In this document: positions 8,350 through 17,309 of the stretch, piece after piece
Position numbering within the stretch: position 1 is the stretch's first letter
How the letters are laid out: each line of letters starts with the position of its first letter
From: Gemmatimonadota bacterium
GTDB taxonomy: Bacteria > Gemmatimonadota > Gemmatimonadetes > Palauibacterales > KS3-K002
DNA: 56,827 nt
Assembly (NCBI GenBank): GCA_020344015.1
Contig: CP070812.1
Coordinates: 2,997,159-3,053,985, forward strand
Direction of reading: 5' to 3'
The notes under the pieces: generated by a model
Databases searched by the model: none
Told to the model about the DNA's origin: nothing
What the model saw: the letters and a program-made list of their open reading frames with translations, nothing else
Translations under genes and position numbers: made by a program

Positions 8350-10818
8350 ATGAACTTCCCTGGGTTGGTACATGACCTTCGTACATCGGTGCGCAGCCTA
8401 AGCCGCAGGCCATTCTACCCGATAATTGCGGTGATTATCCTGACGCTCGGGCTCTCGGCCGCCGTGGCCGTATTCACATACATCAATGGGTTCTACCAGC
8501 CGTTCCCGGGTGTGGATGCGAACCGACTAGTTCGGGTTTTCGGGGTCGAGGACGACGACGCCAATCAGGACATCTCATATTCGGATTTCCTCGATTACGC
8601 CGCCGTGGAGGGGGCGTTCGAGGGCGTCGCCGCGGCGCAACCGTTCTACGCCGCCAGCGTGCGCCTGGAGACGATGACGGAGGTCGCGTGGCTCGAGGCG
8701 GTCTCGGGCGGATACTTCTCCGTGCTCGATGTCGAGATGAGCGTCGGCCGCCGTCTGTCACTGGATGACGATCGACCCGGGGCGGATCCCGCGGCGGTCA
8801 TCTCACACGACTGGTGGGTACGCAGCTTCAACGCCGATCCAGCGGTCATCGGGACGACGATCTATCTCAACTTCAGGCCCTTCACCGTGGTGGGCGTCGC
8901 GGCGCCCGAGTTTCTGGGCACGGCCTCGAGCTTCCGACCCGATGTCTGGATCCCCTTCGCCCCGTTCAAGGACAGATACACACGTTGGGCGGCGTTCTCC
9001 GAGGACCGCGACGTGCCACTGGTCCGGGTCTACGGGCGACTGCGTGACGGGGTACGAGAGCGGGGGGCTCTAGCGGTGTTGCAGACGGTGGCTGCGGGAC
9101 TCGACGAGGCCTATCCGAGGCAGGCGGGGCCACGAGGTGTGCGGCTCGGCGCGGCGACCTGGATCGACCCGCGCGTCCGGCTCGCCGAGGGGGCGACGGT
9201 CCGGCTAATGATGGTGGGAGCCGGCGTACTACTGCTTCTGGTCTGCGCCAACGTGGCGAACCTTCTGCTGTCGGTGGCGCTGGGACGCCAGCGGGAGATA
9301 TCGATGCGGGCGGCGCTCGGCGCTTCGCCGGGTCGACTGCTTCGGCAAGTCTTGATCGAGAACCTCATCCTCGCCGGGCTGGCGGGCGGGGTGGCGCTGG
9401 CCCTGGCAGGTCCACTCAGTGCGCGGCTGGGCTCGTACTTCGCGCGGCCCAGCGTCTGGGGAGCGGATGTGGCCCGGGAAGCGACGGTCGATCTCAGGGT
9501 CGTGGCGTTCGCGCTGGCGATCGCTGTGGTCACCGGGCTGGTGGCGGGAATACTGCCGGCGATCCGGGCTTCGCGTCGAAATCTCGTGGACACGCTCAGG
9601 GCCGACGCCGATCTGAGGGTCGGCGGCCCGAATCGGGTTTGGGGGCTACGCCTTCCGGGCGTGCATGACTTTCTCGTGACGGCCCAGGTTGCGCTCGCTG
9701 TCCTGCTCTTGGTGGTGGCGGGTCTCGTCTTGCGAACCCTAGACACAGCAGGCGATGTCGACCCTGGGTTCTCGTACGATCGCCTGGTTGTTACCCACAT
9801 CTCTACCAGTAGCACCACCCTGGAGGTCGATGACCGCGACCGGTTCTTCCGCGAGGTCGCAGCGCGGGTCGGGAACGAGCCGTGGGCGCGCTCCGCGACG
9901 GTGGCGGACTTCCCGCCGCTGTCGCCGCATATGTCGGCGGAACTGCGATTAGATGGGCAGAGTGACCCGGCTACGCTCGTCTACTCCAAGGTGATACCGG
10001 GGTTCTTCGAGGCGCTCGGTATCGAGCTGACTCGAGGGCGGAGTTTCACGGCCGGTGATACGGCGGGTGCCCCGGACGTTGCCGTGGTCAACGAGAAGCT
10101 GGCGGGGCGCTACTTCGCCGGAGAGCAGGCGGTCGGCCGCCGTCTCTGGTGGCCCGACAGCGATGGAGCGGAAAGGGAGTTCGAGATCGTCGGGGTCGTA
10201 CGCGACACGAAGACGCGAGACTTCCTGGCCGATACGGAACCCACGGCCTATTTCTCGTATCCTCAACACGGTTACCCGACGGGCAGCGCGCTGCTGGTCT
10301 CGACTACCGGCGGCCCCGGGGCCGCGGTGCCGTTTCTATATCGATGGCTGCGAGACTTCGAGCCGCACCTCGCCATTGTCAACGTCGTCACCTACAACGA
10401 TGTGGTGCGGGGGTTCCTGTACACGTATCGGATGAACGCCGAGATGTTCTCGGCCCTGGCATTCCTAGGGTTGGCGTTGGCGGCGGTCGGGATCTTCAGC
10501 GTCATGAGCTTGGCCGTCAGTCGAAGGACGCGAGAGATCGGTATCCGCATGTCGATCGGTGCACAGCGCAGCGACATCGGCCGCTTGGTAATTTGGCGAG
10601 CGTCTGTGCCGGTGGTCATGGGGCTCGCCGCGGGGCTAACGGCTTCCCTGGCGCTGACCGAGCTAGCGCGGAGCCTGCTCTACGGCGTCGAGCCCATCGA
10701 CCCTCTCACGTTGGTGGGTGGTACGGGCGTGCTCGTCGCCGCGGCGCTATCGGCCGTGTACCTGCCGGCGCGCAGAGCTGCGACGGTCGACCCGATGACG
10801 GCAGTGCGGCACGAGTGA
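8350..10818 (+). CDS. ADOP/MacB-type ABC permease (FtsX-like)
   Basis: An 822-residue permease with two MacB_PCD/FtsX halves. Each half has an N-terminal helix, a large extracytoplasmic domain and a three-helix core. The first core holds VCANVANLLLSVALGRQREI (~300) and the last RRTREIGIRMSIGAQRSDI (~720); the protein ends VDPMTAVRHE. The family is known from Acidobacteria and Gemmatimonadota, usually without an adjacent ATPase, and none is present here. Members are assigned to mechanotransmission-type export or lipoprotein handling rather than classical transport; the cargo here is unknown. It follows the hydrolase by 10 nt. The C-terminal consensus is useful because a detached copy is fossilised at 3168-3209. 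Confidence 0.9.
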   Translation: MNFPGLVHDLRTSVRSLSRRPFYPIIAVIILTLGLSAAVAVFTYINGFYQPFPGVDANRLVRVFGVEDDDANQDISYSDFLDYAAVEGAFEGVAAAQPFYAASVRLETMTEVAWLEAVSGGYFSVLDVEMSVGRRLSLDDDRPGADPAAVISHDWWVRSFNADPAVIGTTIYLNFRPFTVVGVAAPEFLGTASSFRPDVWIPFAPFKDRYTRWAAFSEDRDVPLVRVYGRLRDGVRERGALAVLQTVAAGLDEAYPRQAGPRGVRLGAATWIDPRVRLAEGATVRLMMVGAGVLLLLVCANVANLLLSVALGRQREISMRAALGASPGRLLRQVLIENLILAGLAGGVALALAGPLSARLGSYFARPSVWGADVAREATVDLRVVAFALAIAVVTGLVAGILPAIRASRRNLVDTLRADADLRVGGPNRVWGLRLPGVHDFLVTAQVALAVLLLVVAGLVLRTLDTAGDVDPGFSYDRLVVTHISTSSTTLEVDDRDRFFREVAARVGNEPWARSATVADFPPLSPHMSAELRLDGQSDPATLVYSKVIPGFFEALGIELTRGRSFTAGDTAGAPDVAVVNEKLAGRYFAGEQAVGRRLWWPDSDGAEREFEIVGVVRDTKTRDFLADTEPTAYFSYPQHGYPTGSALLVSTTGGPGAAVPFLYRWLRDFEPHLAIVNVVTYNDVVRGFLYTYRMNAEMFSALAFLGLALAAVGIFSVMSLAVSRRTREIGIRMSIGAQRSDIGRLVIWRASVPVVMGLAAGLTASLALTELARSLLYGVEPIDPLTLVGGTGVLVAAALSAVYLPARRAATVDPMTAVRHE

Positions 10819-10914
10819 CCATGGCCCTGTCCGGCTAGTGCAGCTCCAATGCCGGGTTCTATTTTAAGCTACGATTCCACCTATTAGCCCCGAGCGCGTA
10901 TACCCGGAGGTAAC

Positions 10915-11442
10915 ATGGGCGCCGCAAGTGATGCCACCTGGAAGGCACCGCGAACACCCGAGGAAGAACGTCAGTGGGATCAACTGACCAACGCGGTGGA
11001 GATGGTGAAGCATGAGGACGAGGTCCTGTGGAATATTTTCGCTATCTTCTGGGGCACGAACGCCATCCTTCTCGTCGCGCTCTTTGCGGGCGAGGGGTCG
11101 AATTCGGCCGCCACGAATGCTCTGGCGAGCACAGGTGGGCTCGCAGGTGTAGTTGTCTCAGCGGTCGGTCTCGGCCTGTCGATCATGTGGCTTACCCTCC
11201 ACAGACGCTCACTGGCGTGGCTGGACTATTACAGGGCGCTGGTTGAAAACCTCGAAGATCGCTTGGGGTTCAAATCCTATCCACAGCTCGCGATAAGCAC
11301 CGAGATCAATAAGCAGCTTTGGAAGAAGACTATCGGTGATTGGAAGAACTGGCCGCCGGCTCGCCACGCGATGCTGTTCTGTATCAGCGTTTCCGCGGTC
11401 CTGTGGTTTCTCGCTCTCGTCTACTTCGTTCGGGCATTCTAG
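10915..11442 (+). CDS. Unknown small membrane protein, three TM segments
   Basis: A 175-residue protein. A charged N-terminus (TPEEERQWDQLTNAVEMVKHED) is followed by hydrophobic segments at about 40-58 and 76-96, a soluble basic loop with LDYYRALVENLEDRLGF, and a last segment near 148-170. I do not recognise the family. The layout of paired helices with an amphipathic middle loop is seen in many small regulatory or accessory membrane proteins. CGGAGG sits 6 nt before ATG 10915, a good ribosome site. It ends 13 nt before the aminotransferase start, so the two are probably co-transcribed. Confidence 0.75.
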   Translation: MGAASDATWKAPRTPEEERQWDQLTNAVEMVKHEDEVLWNIFAIFWGTNAILLVALFAGEGSNSAATNALASTGGLAGVVVSAVGLGLSIMWLTLHRRSLAWLDYYRALVENLEDRLGFKSYPQLAISTEINKQLWKKTIGDWKNWPPARHAMLFCISVSAVLWFLALVYFVRAF

Positions 11443-11455
11443 GGAGGCGATCAAC

Positions 11456-12757
11456 ATGTCTACCTACTCGCGTCGTCGATTTCTCAATCAGCTGCTCGGT
11501 GGCACAGCCGCCGCTGTCGCACTGCCGACGGCACTGGCAGCGGATGAAGGACGCTCGAGGTGGGGTGCGCTCCTGCGTGAGGCCCGCTCATTCACCGCCG
11601 GTGACCCTGGCGACGAGTCGTTCTGGCGGTTGGTGAAGGAGCAGTTTCCGCTGAGAGACGGTCTCATCTTAATGAACGCGGCCAATCTCTGTCCGTCGCC
11701 CTTTCCCGTTCAGCAGGCGGTGTTCCGTTTTACGCGCGACGTCGATGCTGACGCCTCGTTCCAGAACCGGGCCAAGTTCGATGAGCTTCGTGAAAGCGCA
11801 CGCGCGGCGCTGGCCGAGTATGTGGGTGCCGGTGTGGACGAGATCGCCATCACGCGCAACACCAGCGAAGGCAACAACACGGTGATCAACGGTCTCGATC
11901 TCGGGCGAGGCGACGAGGTCGTGATCTGGGACCAGAACCATCCCACCGCCAACGTCGCCTGGGACGTCCGTGCCGATCGATACGGGTACAGGGTCGTGCG
12001 GGTCGCCACACCACCGTCGCCCAGCAGCGCCGATGAGCTGATCGAGCCGTTCGCCGACGCGATTACGCCGAACACGCGGGTCCTCGCCTTCAGCCACTTC
12101 TCCAACGTCTCGGGTGTCGCGTTGCCCGCCAAGCGACTCTGCGCGATCGCCCGGGCGCGCGGGACCCTCACTCTCGTCGACGGCGCGCAGAGCTTCGGGG
12201 CCGTGCGGCTGGACCTGCACGACATGGGCTGCGACTTCTTCACCGCCAGCGCTCACAAGTGGTTCGTCGGCCCCAAGGAAGCCGGGCTGTTATACGTCAG
12301 CCGTGAGCGGGCGGCCGATCTCTGGCCCAGCGATGTGGGCGTCGGCTGGGAGGGGGCGAAGGACGCCGGGGCCCGCAAGTTCGAGACATTGGGCCAACGG
12401 GATGACGCCGCCGTAGTATCTATGGGTACGACGGTGGTCTTCCACGAGAGCATCGGGGTCGATCGGATAGAGGGGCGGGTTCGCCAGCTATCAGCGACTC
12501 TGAAGCACAGGCTGGAAGATCGCGTTCCGGGCGTTCGCTTCCACACGCCGCGCGACCCCGGACTGTCAGCCGGCGTCGTCGTGTTCGATCCGTCCGTAGC
12601 GGACGTGGCCGAGGCTTTCGGTAGGCTCTACGCGGACCACGGCGTTGCGGGGGCACCGAGGGGAGGGGAGTTCAGCGGAATTCGGCTGTGTCCCCACATC
12701 TACAACACGCTCGAGGACGTAGAACGCGCGGCGAATGCGGTTGCGGAGCTCAAATAG
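11456..12757 (+). CDS. Tat-exported class V aminotransferase-like PLP enzyme
   Basis: A 433-residue fold-type I PLP enzyme of the class V (cysteine desulfurase / isopenicillin N epimerase-like) group. The N-terminus SRRRFLNQLLGG followed by a hydrophobic stretch and ALAAD is a twin-arginine signal with a cleavage site, so the folded holoenzyme should reach the periplasm. The PLP lysine is K268 in TASAHKWF. VDGAQSFG holds the aspartate contacting the pyridine nitrogen, and TRNTSEGNN the phosphate-binding turn. No catalytic desulfurase cysteine loop is apparent, so epimerase, lyase or aminotransferase chemistry is likelier. ATG 11456 follows AGGGAGGCGA; the frame extends further upstream but only inside the preceding gene. 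Confidence 0.88.
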   Translation: MSTYSRRRFLNQLLGGTAAAVALPTALAADEGRSRWGALLREARSFTAGDPGDESFWRLVKEQFPLRDGLILMNAANLCPSPFPVQQAVFRFTRDVDADASFQNRAKFDELRESARAALAEYVGAGVDEIAITRNTSEGNNTVINGLDLGRGDEVVIWDQNHPTANVAWDVRADRYGYRVVRVATPPSPSSADELIEPFADAITPNTRVLAFSHFSNVSGVALPAKRLCAIARARGTLTLVDGAQSFGAVRLDLHDMGCDFFTASAHKWFVGPKEAGLLYVSRERAADLWPSDVGVGWEGAKDAGARKFETLGQRDDAAVVSMGTTVVFHESIGVDRIEGRVRQLSATLKHRLEDRVPGVRFHTPRDPGLSAGVVVFDPSVADVAEAFGRLYADHGVAGAPRGGEFSGIRLCPHIYNTLEDVERAANAVAELK

Positions 12758-12792
12758 CACCGGCGCGAGCGTTTCTTGGCCTCGCGGCGTCG

Positions 12793-13998
12793 CTACGGCA
12801 AGAAGCTCCAGCCGCGCCGGTACTTCATCAACAGGAACCTCTCGACCAGAACCTTGCTGAAGTCGCCGAGCAGATTCGGCAGCATGACGGCGAACTTGCG
12901 TGGCGGGAATAGGCTGTTGGTCAGGATGAGGACCTCGCGGTTGCCCGCGTCCATCACGCAGACGCCGGGTATACCGCCGAAATGCTTGCAGGCCAGGTCG
13001 CCCGATCCGCGGATCGCCCGTTTGATGTTCTCGGCTGCGGTCTTCGCCATCTCGTCGGTCGGGTAGCCCGTCTTCGGGACCCCAAAGGGCACGTCTCCGA
13101 GAAACGGGTTCTCGACCTGCACGGCGAGCCCGGCCGCGAACACGTTGGGGTAATCCACGTGTTGATAGCCGTCGTTCGTGCGGACAAACCCCTTCTCGTC
13201 GCCCAAACCATCGCTCGCGCGTACGAACTTGGTGCCGCGGAAGGGTGGCACGAGCATCGTCCACTTCGACGGGATCCGCTCGCCGTCGGCCAGCACGACT
13301 TCGTCTTTGGTGACCTCGGTTATTGCTGCGTTGGCGCGCCAGTCGATCGTCTGCATCCTGCAAAACATCTTGAGCATGCGCTCGCCGCCCTTGATTCCGC
13401 CGATGCCAAAGTGTCCGAGTTGCGGTTCCGGGGTTATCCAGGTGATCGGCACCTGCTTCCTAACGCGGCGCTTTCGCAGCTGGTGGTCGAGGTTGAACAG
13501 GTACTCGTAGCCCGCGCCCATGCAACTAGCCCCCGGTACGGCGCCCACGACCGCGGGGCCAGGGTTCTTGACGAATTCCTGGAAAGCTTCGTACGTGCGA
13601 GTGGCATCCCGGGGTGTAAAGATGGAGCGCGTGAACGCTTCCGGTCCCACGCCCGGTACCGAACCCCAGACCAACTCGGCGCCTGTGGCAACCACCACGA
13701 AGTCGTAGTCGTGGGTGGAGCCGGACGTACAGACGACCTTGTTCTCCTTAGGAAGCAGACGTGCCGCCTCGTCGTGGATGAACTCGATGCCGGCGCGGCG
13801 CAGTGTTTCCTCGGCCGAGAACGTGATGTCCTCGACAGTGCGGCGCCCGAACGGCACCCAGATTAGCGAGGGGATGTACACGAACTCCTTCGTCCTCGAG
13901 ATCACCTTGACCTCGGCCTCGCCTTTCAGCTTGCGCCTCAGCTCGAGGGCGCTCGTCAAGCCACCGAAGTTGCCGCCCACTACTAGGACCGTACCCAT
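12793..13998 (-). CDS. SQR-like FAD/NAD(P)-dependent oxidoreductase
   Basis: A 401-residue two-dinucleotide-binding flavoprotein related to sulfide:quinone oxidoreductase and NADH dehydrogenase type II. The N-terminal Rossmann motif is [12 protein letters not shown]. The second domain carries a cysteine in [12 protein letters not shown] (C159), as in SQR-like proteins. [12 protein letters not shown] holds the late FAD-contacting aspartate/glycine region in modified form. Another cysteine lies in GVCVMD near the end. Such enzymes reduce membrane quinone with sulfide or another donor; the true substrate cannot be read from sequence. It is 9 nt downstream of the DUF5916 gene, whose last bases hold GGAGGC, a possible ribosome site 12 nt from this ATG. 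Confidence 0.82.
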   Translation of the reverse strand: MGTVLVVGGNFGGLTSALELRRKLKGEAEVKVISRTKEFVYIPSLIWVPFGRRTVEDITFSAEETLRRAGIEFIHDEAARLLPKENKVVCTSGSTHDYDFVVVATGAELVWGSVPGVGPEAFTRSIFTPRDATRTYEAFQEFVKNPGPAVVGAVPGASCMGAGYEYLFNLDHQLRKRRVRKQVPITWITPEPQLGHFGIGGIKGGERMLKMFCRMQTIDWRANAAITEVTKDEVVLADGERIPSKWTMLVPPFRGTKFVRASDGLGDEKGFVRTNDGYQHVDYPNVFAAGLAVQVENPFLGDVPFGVPKTGYPTDEMAKTAAENIKRAIRGSGDLACKHFGGIPGVCVMDAGNREVLILTNSLFPPRKFAVMLPNLLGDFSKVLVERFLLMKYRRGWSFLP

Positions 13999-14007
13999 CG
14001 CTGCAAC

Positions 14008-16266
14008 TCAGCCTCCCCAGAGAGTGAACATGTAGTTGAACTTCACGATCAGCTGGCGCTGCAGCGGCCCACTCAGCGAATCGAAGCCCTGGGCCTCGTT
14101 GTAGACGACGAACAGGCCGGTGCCCGCCCGATTCAGCCAGGCGAAGCGAACGTTCGCGGAACAGATATCGATCTGGTCGCTGTATTGGATAAGCGACTGT
14201 AACGAGATCGCCGGCGTGAAGTAGAAACCGAGTCGCAGGCCGCCTAGACGCGTGGTGAAATGACCCTCTGGAAGGTCCACGTCGTTGTAATCGAAGCGCA
14301 GCGAGGTGCTGAGGAACGAGCCGTAACGGTAGGTGATCGTTCCGCCGCCCCCACGGCGCTTGCCTGATAGAAAAGTGCCGATGTTCAGGTTACCGCTGAA
14401 CGACAGGACCGCGCTCTCGTTCGTGTTGAAGCGCCAGGCGGCCTCCCAGCCGTCATAAGTGCCCGGCGGCACGATGACGCCGGGCGCGACCTCGAAATCC
14501 TCCTCCAGCCCCTCCCGCACCCAATTGAAGGCGGGGCTGAACAGCGCGCCGTTGTTCCATTCGAAGTGCGTATCCAGATGGACTTGTTGGGACTCGGTGA
14601 ACCCGCTGCTGTAGTCGCTGTAGTGGTTCCAGTGGACGTGGGGTCGAATCTCCCGCAGCCCGATGAGGTCGTCGGGGCGCAGGTAACGCAGCAACGACAG
14701 GTCGAAATGTCTATAACCGAGGCGTGGCACAAAGCCCACCTCAGCGTTGAAATCATCGCCGATCTCTCGGTAGGCCGCGGTGGCGCGCCACTCGCGGCTC
14801 AGGAAGGCGCCGTCGATATGGAACGCATGGTCTATCCCGGTCAGGTCGGGCGTCTCCGTCTTCGCGACAAAAGACGATATCGTGATCGGTTCGCCGATCC
14901 CGAGTTGGCCGTCGATGCCGTAAGTGTGGTTGTAGTCGCCGCTCCGGTCGGTCGCGTCTCTGGTGATGAAGATTGCACCGACGCGCGTTCGGTTGGGGAA
15001 TTCGCGAGCGAGCCGGGCGACCCCGTACGCGTTTTTCGGTTGCAGTCCCTCCTCACCCTGTGTATGCAGGAAGAGACCGCCGACGTTGAAGCCGGCGACC
15101 CTTCCAGAGATTCGACCGCCGCCATCGATCGCGATGATCTGGCCCTCCGCGATGCCGATGCGGCGGCTGAAGAACAGCTCCGCCTCGCGCGTTCCCACGG
15201 TGAAGTATCCTGCATTCTCCAGAAAGAACGGTCGCTTCTCGGGGAAGAGCAGGGGGAAGCGGGTAAGGTTTATCTGCGCTTCGTCGACCTCGACTTGTGC
15301 GAAGTCGGTGTTGTAGGTGAGGTCGAGCGTGAGGCCCTGCGTGACCTGCAGTTTCAGTTCACCGCCGAACTCCCCTGGGTAGCTGAATTCTTCGTCGCCG
15401 GCCAGGTAGTCGCGTTCCGCCGAGCCGAGGACGTACGGTGTCAACAGCGCGGTTCGGCGGGCGGGCGGCTGAAGGCCGGTTAGCGTTCCCGCCGAGCTGA
15501 GGCGATAGAGTGTAAACTCGCGGGGGATTGGCGACCAGGTTGATTCCTCGTTGTCGCGCCGGACCTTGCGCCAGATGTTGAAGCCCCAGTCCTGGTTCTC
15601 GGCGGACCCGTAGCGCAGAGTGGAGAAGGGGATGCGGAATTCGGCGTACCAGCCGTGGTCGTCGCGGGACGTGGCAACGTCCCAATCCGCGTCCCAGTTG
15701 ATGTTGAAGCCGCTGCCGGCGCCGCGCTGCATGCGCCGGCTCATTTGGCCCCCGCCGCCCTGGCCTTCGTTGGTGACCTGCCCGTCGTACTCGATCCCGG
15801 CCGGGTTCGTGCCGAAGATGAACCCGTTCTGTTCGTCCTTGTAAGTATCGAAGATCAGCCTGACGGCGTCGCTCTGCTGCAGGTCGTAGTCGCGGATCGC
15901 CTCTCCGTCGACTATGGCCCCAGGATCGGAGTCGAGCAGCCAGACGCCGATATAGAGCGCCTGATCGTCGCAGAGGACCTGGAACCGGGTCTCCTGTGTC
16001 GCCGGCTCTCCGTCCCGGGGCGTTCGCTGGATGAAATCGCCCGCGGCCTGCGCTTGAGCCCACGCCGGATCGTCCAGCGCGTCATCGATGGCGGGCGGCT
16101 CGGCGATCCCGGAGACGGCGAGTGTCCTCCGGTTGCTGCCGTCGCGATCGACTTGGCCGGCCACCTGGTCCCCGCCGCTCTCCTGCGCCCACGCAAAGGG
16201 TGCGCAGGCCAAGAGCGCAAGACCCGCGGAAGATGCTACTCGGATCGACAACCTACGTGGCGGCAT
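14008..16266 (-). CDS. DUF5916 outer-membrane protein with CBM9-like N-domain
   Basis: A 752-residue exported protein. The signal peptide (SIRVASSAGLALLACAPFAWA) is followed by a CBM9-like beta-sandwich (~60-250, with PPAIDDALDDPAWAQA and LYIGVWLLDSDPG). Residues ~260-752 are a long series of alternating beta strands typical of a DUF5916 outer-membrane barrel, with LFPEKRPFFLENAGYF as a family-typical segment. It ends in an aromatic-rich strand (FNYMFTLWGG). The family is frequent in Bacteroidota and Gemmatimonadota, and its function is not established; ligand binding or transport is possible. First gene of a two-gene minus-strand unit with the SQR-like enzyme. Confidence 0.88.
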   Translation of the reverse strand: MPPRRLSIRVASSAGLALLACAPFAWAQESGGDQVAGQVDRDGSNRRTLAVSGIAEPPAIDDALDDPAWAQAQAAGDFIQRTPRDGEPATQETRFQVLCDDQALYIGVWLLDSDPGAIVDGEAIRDYDLQQSDAVRLIFDTYKDEQNGFIFGTNPAGIEYDGQVTNEGQGGGGQMSRRMQRGAGSGFNINWDADWDVATSRDDHGWYAEFRIPFSTLRYGSAENQDWGFNIWRKVRRDNEESTWSPIPREFTLYRLSSAGTLTGLQPPARRTALLTPYVLGSAERDYLAGDEEFSYPGEFGGELKLQVTQGLTLDLTYNTDFAQVEVDEAQINLTRFPLLFPEKRPFFLENAGYFTVGTREAELFFSRRIGIAEGQIIAIDGGGRISGRVAGFNVGGLFLHTQGEEGLQPKNAYGVARLAREFPNRTRVGAIFITRDATDRSGDYNHTYGIDGQLGIGEPITISSFVAKTETPDLTGIDHAFHIDGAFLSREWRATAAYREIGDDFNAEVGFVPRLGYRHFDLSLLRYLRPDDLIGLREIRPHVHWNHYSDYSSGFTESQQVHLDTHFEWNNGALFSPAFNWVREGLEEDFEVAPGVIVPPGTYDGWEAAWRFNTNESAVLSFSGNLNIGTFLSGKRRGGGGTITYRYGSFLSTSLRFDYNDVDLPEGHFTTRLGGLRLGFYFTPAISLQSLIQYSDQIDICSANVRFAWLNRAGTGLFVVYNEAQGFDSLSGPLQRQLIVKFNYMFTLWGG

Positions 16267-16352
16267 TACCTCTGGCCCGGACTGACCCGGCGGCTGTGGA
16301 AGAACTGGCCTGTTCCGAAGATTGGGACAAGCTGCGTGGAGGGATTCTATCG

Positions 16353-16466
16353 ATGGCGGGCGGGTGCCTCAAGGACCGCTGCCGTTGCGCTCGGGACGAG
16401 CACTCGGCAGCTTGGTCGAGCTTCCCCCTAACGCTGCGACGACACATTCACGAGGAGCTGCAGTAG
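16353..16466 (+). CDS. Possible small Cys-containing ORF upstream of udp
   Basis: A 37-codon frame starting ATG 16353 nine bases after GGAGGG, encoding MAGGCLKDRCRCARDE and ending HIHEELQ, with its TAG 4 nt before the uridine phosphorylase ATG. The spacing to both the ribosome site and the next gene is right for a translated leader or small protein. I recognise no family, and upstream in-frame codons extend it into the divergent gene without a convincing start. Weak call. Confidence 0.25.
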   Translation: MAGGCLKDRCRCARDEHSAAWSSFPLTLRRHIHEELQ

Positions 16467-16470
16467 GAAC

Positions 16471-17235
16471 ATGGAGAAGGTCTACCACCTGGATCTGGAC
16501 GTCAGGTCCGTGAGAGGCGCGGCGTACGCGATGCTTCCCGGGGACCCGGCGCGCGTGGAGAAGATCGCCACCGGGTTCGACCCGGCGGCCCACGAGATCG
16601 GGTATCGCCGCGAATTCCGAACCTTCCTCGGCGCTCTTGAAGGACGACCGGTGCTGGTGACCTCCACCGGTATCGGAGGGCCCTCGACATCCATTGCGGT
16701 CGAGGAGCTCGCCCACCTCGGTGTGCGCACCTTCCTGCGTGTGGGAACGACCGGGGCCATCCAGCCCGACATCGCCATCGGCGACGTCATCGTCACCAGC
16801 GGGGCAGTGCGCCTTGATGGTGCCTCGACCCACTACGCGCCGCTGGAGTACCCGGCCGTTGCCCACTACGAGGTCGTGGGAGCGCTGGTCGGAGCCGCCC
16901 AGGAACTCGCGTGTCGGTACCACGTGGGCGTCACAGCCTCCTCGGCGACGTTCTACCCAGGCGAAGAACGTCACGATTCATTCAGCGGCTATGTCCTTAG
17001 GCACTTCCAGGGCTCCACGGAGGAGTGGCGAAGACTTCACGTCCTCAACTACGAGATGGAGTCGGCCACCCTACTCACCATGTGTAGCGTCATGGGCTTG
17101 CGTGGCGGTTGTGTCACCGGCGTAGTCAATCTGGTTGGCGGTAAAGCGATCGGCGGCTCGGACCTGGCACGCGGCGAGGACTCGGCCATTCGAGTCGCCG
17201 TGGCGGCGCTACGGCGGTTGGTGGAGGCTGATTGA
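16471..17235 (+). CDS. udp: Uridine phosphorylase
   Basis: A 254-residue NP-I family nucleoside phosphorylase. It cleaves uridine with phosphate to uracil and ribose-1-phosphate in pyrimidine salvage, in the cytoplasm. Recognisable parts are LPGDPARVEKIA at the N-terminus, the phosphate/ribose loop RVGTTGAIQPDIAIGDVIV, and the base/ribose site LNYEMESATLLTMCSVMG, the uridine-phosphorylase version of the family motif. Length matches the family (~250). A purine-nucleoside or generic nucleoside specificity cannot be excluded. It stands alone on the plus strand between two minus-strand genes. Confidence 0.88.
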   Translation: MEKVYHLDLDVRSVRGAAYAMLPGDPARVEKIATGFDPAAHEIGYRREFRTFLGALEGRPVLVTSTGIGGPSTSIAVEELAHLGVRTFLRVGTTGAIQPDIAIGDVIVTSGAVRLDGASTHYAPLEYPAVAHYEVVGALVGAAQELACRYHVGVTASSATFYPGEERHDSFSGYVLRHFQGSTEEWRRLHVLNYEMESATLLTMCSVMGLRGGCVTGVVNLVGGKAIGGSDLARGEDSAIRVAVAALRRLVEAD

Positions 17236-17309
17236 CAGGACACAGCCTCCGTTCTACATTAGCGCGCGTACCATATCTGTCTATGTAATAAACAGTTAGC
17301 TTGTTTAGC

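Noticed and set aside
11336..11455. Upstream extension of the aminotransferase
   Set aside because: It lies within the preceding gene and would bury the twin-arginine signal; ATG 11456 has a good ribosome site.
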